A stretch of 64,000 nucleotides of DNA from Endomychus coccineus (lineage: Eukaryota; Arthropoda; Insecta; Coleoptera; Endomychidae): NCBI GenBank assembly GCA_958510875.1, contig OY294068.1:70906633-70970632 (forward strand), in the 5' to 3' direction. This document shows positions 55,580 through 64,000 of the stretch, piece after piece. Position 1 is the stretch's first letter. Every line of letters begins with the position of its first letter. The position numbers and the translations under genes are program-made. The notes under the pieces were generated by a model. It was not told where the DNA came from. It was given only the letters and a program-made list of their open reading frames with translations, and did not search any database.

Positions 55580-57724
55580 GTAGCCAAAGAAATTAAGTAT
55601 CGAAAGAGATTGGTATTTTACAACATAAAATATTAAGTTTTATCTTTGAAATGTAGTAGTAGTAAACATTGGTGCTGTTAAGGACCCTACATACGCTCCG
55701 CTCCTTCTTATCCTTGATAATTGCTAGTGCAGTTCAAAGTATCAAACTAAAACTGAGTGTGTAGATGCAAAGTCTCGAGACTTTTAGGGATTGTACAGTG
55801 CAGATATTAGCTCGGAGGATTTCAAACCCTGCTTGATATTTGACTCGCAAGTCGACAGACTCGCAGGCAAGATTTATCGAATCCGGAACTTTAGTTCGTG
55901 CTAGCCGAATGTGTGACACACACAAGTTTGTTGTTAAAACCACAAGAATAAACATAATTTATTCTTGTGGTTAAAACGGCAGATCTGAGAAATTACTGTC
56001 ATGAATTGATCACAGAGCTCATTTCTTTGTACAGAGATAATTTATGCTTATGGATAATTAAGCTAAAGATTATAGTGTAAGGGTTACAATTTACTCTTAC
56101 TTAAGGATAAACTAAAAGCTCTATTTTATCACTTGGTTGCCGACAGCTACAGTGAAGACGGTCGTGGGTTATAATTTTAAATGTTAAAATTCGGACGCCA
56201 GAGTATTTTAACCAACCAATGAATGACTAGGGGATACAAATACTCAAGTCCCCAGGTTAAATTACCCTGAAAGAATAGAAATAAAAGACCTGTACCCAGA
56301 ATGATTGAAATTTACTTTGAAATACTAATATTGATATAATTTATGACCGAATTTAATATTAATGAGATATGAAGCGAATGAATGGAAAATATGGATGAAG
56401 GTAATTACTTAGATCATTAGATCAAGTGAACAGTTGAATTCACACAATATACAAATATTCAATGATTAATTACAAATGTTAGATAAAATCAGAATCGATA
56501 GCCTGACCTGATGAGAGCCGGATATGCTCGGTTATGAATTATTACTTCTACTTGATGTAGGGGACTCCTGCCACAGTTGTAATGCAGTTCCACGATTGTA
56601 CGTCACAAGTAAATCAGCTAAGCAATTTTTCCACAGCAGATTCAAGAACCCTGAAATCACGAAATGTTCAAACCTCTATGGTTCTATTGTCGTCAGAAGA
56701 CAGACATGAACAAATGAACAAAATATATAACAATTGTTGAAGAATTTAGGACTAGCCTATGTTCTGTCATAAACCACCTATGAAGGCAAATTAATTCCTG
56801 AAGTCAGTGAATAAATCAAATGGAATTACAAAGATAGTTACCTCTATCACGATAGGGTTTTTCCTTCCAATAAGACAAATTTTACTTCCGTTCACAACCA
56901 GTCACGTCGAAACTAAGTTTTGATCCCCGAAGGTACATTAATTACTCAATTAATTCCAATTATACCAATCCAAATTAGTAATTGATGTCTTTGTTTTCAA
57001 CGGAAGAATATTCCCAGAATTTGGTTCCAAACACACGCTTGGTATCACTTCCCTGTTGAAAAATAACCTAGCAACACGACTTCCCACTTGAACGATTGAC
57101 CAGAAGTAACGCCATTTTCTCTTCCTTTTCGGCGTCCCTTCTGTCTCACAGAACAACCTCGAAATAGAAGCGGTAACTTCGGATCTGACACCGAACAACC
57201 ATGACCCTTAGAATATTCGGTCCATGACTCTTAGAATATACGGTCCAGCATAGCTGACGTCATAGGAGTTAACCGATTGTAATACAGCGGCCATTTCTAA
57301 GTCGTTAAGTGGAATTTATACGTTACAATAGTTCTCGGAATAAGGTCCGAATCCTATGAGGGAGTTATGTGTCTCTCATTGGTCACACACAAAGGAAGTA
57401 CCTGATTTCGGGATTCTATACCAATGCCAGTAATTCCGCTGGTACGTACATAAAGGACGCTGGTTATCTGCCTGTTCAAAGCAGAATTTGTGGACTCAAT
57501 ATGTCCAGTACATCCTCCGATGAAGAATTTGTTTTATCGGAAAATATGTTTTTCCGACTAAAAAGCTAGGAATATGTACATCCAGTTAATCAAGAGCGAG
57601 CGGTTCCACAAATTGTTTGTCATGTTTATATCAACGTGCGACTTTAACCGCAGGTCTTGTAAAAACAGCAGACCAGACGGAATTGCACCCGTCGTTCTCG
57701 AGTAATGTGATCCTGATTTAACAC
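55580..57724. other. Non-coding stretch with small repeats
   Basis: 55935-55972 is a near-perfect hairpin (ACCACAAGAATAAA with TTTATTCTTGTGGT). 57206-57246 has a 24-bp tandem duplication (TTAGAATATTCGGTCCATGA). No gene supported. Confidence 0.5.
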
Positions 57725-58495
57725 CAGTTTTCTGCAGGTTGTTTACCATTTCATACAAACTTAGTGTGTTTCCTTCAAGTTGGAAGACAGCTAGAGTCTA
57801 ACCAATTCCAAAAAAAAGAAGGAAGACCCGTTCTAATAATTATAGACTCTGAAGTAATGGAGAAAGCAATCAACATCGAGCTCATTCAATACCTAGAGAG
57901 CTCTAAAATCGTGACAATATGGCTTTTGTCAGCAGAGATCAACAGGAGACCTGCTTGCTTACGTAATACATGTATGAAAGAAATCTATTGAAAAACATGC
58001 GGAATCTCTAGCTGTATCATTGGATATCTCCAAAGCATTTGACCTAGTCTGGCAACAAAGCCTTCTTGGGAAACTTCCGTCATATGGTTTGCCGCCTAAA
58101 TTTTGTCGCTCACTATTGAGTTTTCTCAGATACATCACTCCATAACGTGGTTCATGGAGTATCCTCCGATACAATGGCTATCAACGCTGGTGTTCCACAG
58201 GGATCTGTCTTGGCACCAACTTTGTTTCTGCTCTATATAAACGATCTGCTGGGAGTGACTACCTGTCCGGTTCACAGCTTTGCAGGTATACTTCATACCG
58301 CATTCTCATCTAGAACCCCTATACCATCCAATGAAGCCAGAGGAACGAGACACGGACAGGTTGATGCAATTAATGGAGATCTGTCAAAGATTTTAAAATG
58401 GGGGTCTGATAATCTACTAGCGTTTAATGCAACCAAAACTCAAGCTGGCGCCTTCTCTAGGAAGGCGAAGTCTTCCATAATCATGCTCGCGATTA
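57725..58495 (+). mobile_element. Non-LTR retrotransposon fragment, same family as 6950-8340
   Basis: CTGCAGGTTGTTTACC, ATCAACATCGAGCTCAT and TCGTGACAATATGGC align with 6954-7180. Further on, GVPQGSVLAPTLFLLYINDL (RT motif) is well kept near 58190-58250, and the FADD site reads SFAGIL, a loss of the catalytic Asp pair. KILKWGSDNLLAFNATKTQ follows. The copy is cut at its 3' side by the foldback element at 58500. Confidence 0.85.
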
Positions 58496-58499
58496 TTGC

Positions 58500-59665
58500 T
58501 ATTAATAAAGTTTCTGAAATTTGGTATCAGACGTTTTTAGGTCCGCTGAACCCGAATCTGAAGTAGGAAAATCGAAAATCCGGCCCGTTGTTGGAAAACT
58601 CCGGAAAATGAAAATTTTAATATACTCTAATATTAATTATTTTTTCAGAAAATTGTAGTTAAAAATCTATATAATAATGATGATATTAGGTTATATATAA
58701 AATAATCTCATTTCTCATATTATCAAAATCAACTATTGTGAGAAAAAATCTTGAATTTACCACAAACCCGCGAGCTGTTCGTTTTGTTGTGAATTAGGTT
58801 TTTAAGCTACTCAGCTGACAATTTTCGAATGCACATATACGTTAATTTAATTTACATAATTTTCTTTCCGGTTACTTAGTTTTAATACAAATCGATTTTT
58901 CATAGAGTCCACGTGTTTTATAAAATAAAATATAAAAAAGGACGTGATCTTACAACTGCATCTCAGATACTATTGTCAGCATGCCAGTTCCTTTCTCTCC
59001 ACATTCAAAGACAGCTGCTGTATTCTCCGTACGCGTTAACGTGTCCACGTCATATAGATCTTGAGTATAGAGAAAATTATAGTTGCTTTTGATTTTATAA
59101 CCATACAATAATAATCGAAAAAAACATATAATTTGACATGTTGGTCGAGGACCAAGACGGGAATATGAAGTAAAACAGCGCAATTTTCCACCAATTTTCC
59201 AGAATGTTCCTTCCTTTAGTGAAATTTGTACCGAGAACCATCACGGTACCTTACTATTCCAATAACACTGACTAAAATTTTTCGAAAAACAAAATGATTA
59301 AAGTTTGTCTTGTAGAAATGGTAAATTTAAATTTTTTTCCGAGTTTTCCGGAAAACTATTGTCGGTTTTGATTTTATGATCATAAAATAATACTCAGCGA
59401 CTACGAAAACAGTAATTAGACACGTTGGATGAAGACCGAGATAGGAATATGAAGGAAAAACGACGCAATTCTCCACCAATTTTCAAGAATTTTCCTTGTT
59501 TTAGTGAAAATCGTACCTAGACACATCACGGCATCTTATTATTTCAATACCACAATTTTGTATGTTGCTAAGATTTGGTAAAATTTTCCGTTTTCCGACT
59601 TCAGATTCGGGTACGGCGGACCAAAAACCTCGAATACCAAATTTCAGAAACTTTGGATTGGAAGA
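58500..59665. mobile_element. Foldback element abutting or inserted in the LINE fragment
   Basis: Left AAGTTTCTGAAATTTGGTAT, CCGAATCTGAAGT and right complements (ACTTCAGATTCGGGT, AATACCAAATTTCAGAAACT) form the inverted ends. The interior contains an imperfect direct duplication, about 59085-59275 and 59361-59555 (TTTGATTTTAT-A-CATA, ACACGTTGG-GA-GACC, CACCAATTTTC). No ORF content. Confidence 0.75.
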
Positions 59666-60990
59666 GCCCGAGATATTCCATTTGTTATAAAAGACATTCC
59701 ATTTGTTAATTGAAAATTGTTTTTCATTGTTTATTAATAGTAATAATCACGATCCCCCTTCTTTTCTGACTTACAGTGTAAGCCGTCCAGATCAATTTTA
59801 GGTGTTTTCCACACTTTTGACTGGACTAGTTTATTTATTCGAACACAAATTTTCTTATTCCGCTTTTGAATATGGAACTGCTGTTACTAGAAGCTTCAAT
59901 TTAGTATGGTACAAATTTAGGATTCAGTACTCTTTCAGCATCGCTCAGATGTCCATTGACAATAAATAATCACACTTTTCAACCATGTTTTGCCCACCAC
60001 AAATGGTAGCGCTTGTCTTGCATTGCCTTCAAAATGCTAATATTTATAATCACCCCTGAGACGCTAGATCTTCAAATCGATTAAATCACCAATCGAGTAT
60101 GTATGTTTGAGATATCATTGATAGAAGGTTGGATAAGCCATATAAAACCCGTTGATCCATTGGGATGATTTACGTTATGACGTGTACCTTGTGACTGTTC
60201 GGTAAACTGCTTACTGCGGTAAACTTCAAATCCTCGGGCGTCAGATTTTTCTGAAGGTTTACTCCTTTTTGAGGACTTCTGCTAGGGTCCTCACCACAAG
60301 GCTTGTCACTATGCTATCTATAGATAGCCTTGTCCCTAGGGTAGCTACAGTGAAGTAAAATCAGGGCCCATTGGGCAGAAGACAGTATGAAAATTGTAGG
60401 CTTCAATTTCAATTGATACCTGGTTAACACTTAGCTCGTTAAAAGATGGAGCAGAAATAACTGAATAAAACGGGGAATTTCAAATATTAAAATATATAGT
60501 GATTAGAAATACACTTTCAGAATAATTAATAAATGCAATTGAACGGTATAATTCACAAAAATTCACCCAGGTGGAAAATGTAAGGAAGCTCAAGCGGTAT
60601 ATGAAAACTGTTACAACATATTTATTTTTTACGATGTTCGGTATTTAATTTCAATTCAACAGTACGGAATCGGTTGATAAATGATTTACATTTATCAATT
60701 TACGGAAAACACAAATCAAGCAGGTCCTAACGTAATAAGCCGTGTTCGGTAATTATCCAGATAGCAGTATCACTTGAAATGTTGTTAAAACGCACTACGA
60801 TATATCAAACCGTTAAAATTCGGTCGGTTCGGAAAATATATCGTAATGCCCGAAAATAAAATATTAAGCTATCATTTACCTTATGTAAAATTCACTAAAC
60901 GGAGCACTATTGCTAATTCAAATTTTAAATCTGACTTGAACTGGGATAATAATTAATTCACTCTGATTTTAATATAATAATCACACTTTA
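59666..60990. other. Non-coding stretch
   Basis: GGTAAACTTCAAATCC and GGGTCCTCACCACAAGGC near 60220-60310 suggest an old GC-richer repeat, unassigned; otherwise AT-rich. Confidence 0.4.
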
Positions 60991-60995
60991 ACGGT

Positions 60996-61146
60996 ACTGA
61001 TTGATAATCAAAATCACAAAAAAGCAACTGTACTGATTGATAATCAAAATCACAAAAGAGAGTAACGGTACTGATTGATAATCAAAATCACAAAAGAGCG
61101 AGTCACACTTTAACGGTACTAATTGATAATCAAAATCACAAAAGAG
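60996..61146 (+). repeat. Minisatellite, four copies
   Basis: ACTGATTGATAATCAAAATC followed by ACAAAA occurs at 60996, 61032, 61070 and 61118 (last copy ACTAATTG), units of 36-48 bp. The - strand frame over it is a repeat translation, not a gene. Confidence 0.85.
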
Positions 61147-61649
61147 AGCGATCTTTTGTCTGTCACTGCTTTTATATGTTTTCGAGGTTCTGGTCAAGTC
61201 CGCACCACCAATTCCTTATTTTGTGCCGAGGCTTTTTTATTTATGTCCCGAACAATGCTTGAAAGTGACGCTACTTTTTAGATCTAAAATTCGCGCTCAT
61301 GATATCACAGTAGTTTCTCTCGGTGCAATAAACAATAATGTTATCGGAGTTTTTTAGTTGTATTAGTATACATAAGGTTGTTCAAATTTTGATGCGTTAA
61401 CTTACCAGATCCCCGTTTTTTACAACATAAGTTAATCGGAATGAATGCAATTTTTAAACGGGCATGAATTCGATTCATCTATTTGAATAATTACACTTAT
61501 TCTAAATTACGGAGATTTAGAAAAGTGACAATCACGGAATATACATTCGGAGCTCACGCATATCTATTGAAATTATGAACTGTTCAAACGGAGTTTACGT
61601 GTAATATTCGTATTTACTGCCTGATCTAAAATAAATGATATTTCAAAAT

Positions 61650-63460
61650 TTAAGCTTCGTTACAACGTGAAGACCACACTCAGTATGTGGAGGCAAGTAA
61701 ACGAATGAATTTTCTTTGTTTGAGTTCTGTCTATTCCAACAATTATTATACTTGATGAACGGCTTACGAGGAAAATATTGCACGCAGTGATAATAGTAAA
61801 ACTTTTTAAGTACATCCATCCATTCCTCCTTTAACTCCAAAGTTGTAGTGCCTCTCTTAAAAAACGATAATGGTAACCTGTATCTGAACCACAAAGAAAC
61901 AGAAGATTTTTGTCATGTAAATTTGCTATGTTATTCACTAATGAACCTCTTGATGACTCATTACCCAATATCTTATCACAAGAGTCTAAAATTCTCTAGA
62001 AAACGTCGAATACACCTCAGAATCGAGATTCCTATCGAACCTCAAACAAAACTCTGCTCCTGGATTAGATTCTTTATCTGCCTTTTCCCTTAAAACTTGC
62101 TCTCAATCAATCGCAGATCCCTTAGCCAAGATAATGACCGCTAGTTCCAGGAAGGGGATTCTATCGCAAATGTGGAAAACTGCCGTCCAATAAGTTGAGT
62201 GCCAATAGTATGTAAAGTTATCGTGTCAATAATAACTAAAGTACCTAACTGTCATGTGATTCATGTACAACAGCATGGCTCTGTCAAGGGTCGCTCAACC
62301 CGTACTAATTTACTGTATTGATTGGACGAAAGTTCTAGATCAAAAAATCTCTACCGAAGTGTGATTTATCTTGATTCTCCGAATGCCGATAGGGTGTCAA
62401 CACGTCGTCTTCTGTTCAAATTGAAACGCTCTGAAATTAGAGGTAGATTAAATCTTTGGTTGAACGATTTACTGACAACAGAAAACTCACAGTAAACGTG
62501 GGTGACTAATAATAGGTAGCGGTGTGCTCCAGGTATGTGTTTTGGATACACTTCTATTCTGGGTTTTTGTGAGTGATTTGCCCTAAAAACATCTTCCTTT
62601 TTGGCAGATGACGTTAAAATTTATGGTCCCTCTTCTGAATACAGGTCTCTTCAACTGGACGTTACTTCCATACGCTCCTGGTCCCACCGACCGGTGGCTT
62701 CTCCTTAATGTTGATGAGTGTGTTGTTCTCCATATCCTAAAAATCAATATTTCGCCAACAGTTCAGCGTTGAAACCTGTGTCCTCGCATAATGATTAGGG
62801 CGTCACAATTACGCCGAACTATTCATGGTCAGAAAATATCACGCGAGATTGTTAACTAGCAAATTCGCAGCTGTTCTTACTTAGAAGTTCATTCTCCACA
62901 GTTCCGTTCAAAACCTTCATCCATCTGCACAAAACGTATGTTCGTCCTATCCTTGAATACGCTGGTCCAATGTGGTGTCCAGTGCTCGTGTCTAATCAAA
63001 AACGACTGGAAGGTGTCCAGAGATTGACGACCCTTTGGTAGGATTACACCATCTTTCGAACAAAGGCTAGTAGTGGCAAATATACCCACATTCCAAGAAA
63101 GTCGTCTTCGTGGAGCCCTCATTATAGCGTATCGTATCATCTCCTTAAATAAAAAAAACCATTAAAAATTCCATTTCCAGTGATTTAATATGTAAATGTG
63201 ACTATAGTTTCACTAAAACAGTAGCTTATTTAAACAAATATTACAAAGTACTTTGTTGAAGTCGACACTAATCGTCGTGTACACAGCTTCAAATTAGAAA
63301 AAGAAAAGTTAAAATCTAACACCAGACAACCTTTGGGAAAATAATTTTTACTGATGGAATAATTTACCTGAACGTATTGTTCCCGCGTCTTTTGTTAATG
63401 CGTTCAAAAACCATTTTGATTCCATGTTACAATCCTTAACATTGCGTTAAATTTATCATT
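61650..63460 (+). mobile_element. Non-LTR retrotransposon, second RT family, decayed
   Basis: Shifting frames give SNLKQNSAPGLDSLSAFPLK and CSQSIADPLAKIMTASSRKG near 62040-62160, then SNAFDR-like TRRLLFKLKRS near 62400, and FLADDVKIYGPSSEYRSLQL near 62608-62660. That segment keeps both palm aspartates. TYVRPILEYAGPMWCPVLVS then follows near 62935-62995. Many stops. A MITE relic (63155-63270) interrupts the 3' part. This family shares no DNA-level similarity with 6950-8340 that I can see. Confidence 0.8.
63150..63270 (-). repeat. Truncated MITE, relative of 35640-35830
   Basis: On the - strand, CAACAAAGTACTTTGTAATATTTG and GCTACTGTTTTAGTG align with CAAACAAAGTTACAAAGTATTTTGT and GCTACTGTGTTAAC at 35710-35770. 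The pairing arms are diverged. Confidence 0.6.
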
Positions 63461-63469
63461 TGTGATCCT

Positions 63470-64000
63470 GATATTGTCTTGTTCTGTAATACAGACTACT
63501 ACTGTAGTTATTGGTGCTGTGTAAATTCGTTTGATATTTTGTAACGTTGTAATGCTTGTTCTTGATACTTTATTTTTGTTTTCTTGGGCTCAGAGATCCT
63601 CACTCTGCCCTTATTTCTTGTTAATAATAATAATAATAATATCAACATCGTATAAATGTTGGTTTGAGTGTTACTGGGTGATCTTTTTTTATGAATATAG
63701 TTATCATCTTTATTCTGTTATTGATAAGCAAACCGCACAAATGAAGCACAACAGACTGATATATTATAATATATCTAATTTCAACATTATGAGTTCTTTT
63801 ATTTTTCACCGAATATTTATAATCATTTTGAGTTATTTGTTGTGGGAGGTTAGTATGAAATTTGCATAAATTTATACTCTTATTTATCACAGGTGGAAAA
63901 TCGCTCCTAGTTTTCGATTTAGCCTTGTTTTGTAATCTACGGAAACTAATGACTGAAAACCAATGATGCATTGTTTTATTTTAGCATAAATGATATTAAA
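63470..64000. other. Non-coding stretch with an AAT microsatellite
   Basis: (AAT)n at about 63622-63642. Frames on both strands at 63531-63971 overlap each other and have no recognisable content. Confidence 0.5.

Noticed and set aside
55343..55636. A complete 97-residue gene starting at 55343
   Set aside because: The first 19 codons lie before a good splice acceptor and look intronic; at most 55401-55579 is an exon.
60988..61197. Repeat protein (CDFDYQ units) on the - strand
   Set aside because: It is the translation of a four-copy minisatellite with unequal unit lengths.
63531..63971. Overlapping hydrophobic protein frames at the window end
   Set aside because: AT-rich chance frames spanning an AAT microsatellite.

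Overview
This is animal nuclear DNA, AT-rich and intron-rich. It is almost certainly from an insect and possibly a beetle: the protein exons, Penelope-like elements and mariner-type transposons fit, but the order is inference. One host gene can be supported with confidence, a type I phosphatidylinositol-4-phosphate 5-kinase (PIP5K, the skittles/PIP5K59B family) on the + strand. Ten phase-consistent exons run from 13263 to 51120. They carry the lipid-kinase core: the FIIKTV lysine, [18 protein letters not shown], the FIGVID aspartate, and the KKLEHTWK to SVHRPSFYA specificity loop. A proline-rich C-terminal exon ends in a stop and is followed by AATAAA at 51577. The first visible exon enters in phase 1, so upstream exons must lie 5' of the window or in sequence I could not recognise. 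A further exon at 55105-55309 has the same entry phase as the terminal exon and may give an alternative 3' end.

Nearly everything else is repeat, mostly inside PIP5K introns. 1-13262: a long-TIR mariner-like element (3443-5268), a dead non-LTR retrotransposon (6950-8340), and a Penelope-like element (PLE) with RT and GIY-YIG relics between oppositely oriented terminal repeats (11300-13045). 13475-20386: a 4.45-kb satellite of 18 monomers of about 248 bp, the later ones in a trimeric higher-order pattern, then two tRNA-Glu-like sequences in a diverged tandem duplication. 24.1-33 kb: a foldback element whose pre-insertion site survives in a paralogous repeat, a 2.49-kb Tc1/mariner-superfamily element with a three-exon transposase relic, and a 2.08-kb long-TIR element with a broken transposase. 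34-43.5 kb: LINE and PLE fragments, MITEs, a CpG-rich TIR element with an unrecognised basic ORF, and a cluster of hammerhead-ribozyme-like motifs. 44.6-49.8 kb: two large inverted-repeat elements. 51.6-64 kb: fragments of three non-LTR families, another foldback element, a minisatellite and a MITE relic.

The most interesting signals are (i) repeated hammerhead-ribozyme-like folds in three PLE-type repeat families, the best at 42646-42680 and, on the - strand, 42124-42166; (ii) the trimeric higher-order organisation of the intronic satellite; (iii) nested and inverted-arm transposons with TA target duplications read directly from the sequence, one proved by a paralogous empty site; and (iv) possible alternative 3' exons of PIP5K. 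No transposase or reverse transcriptase in the window looks intact. All calls come from reading the sequence; no database search was run.
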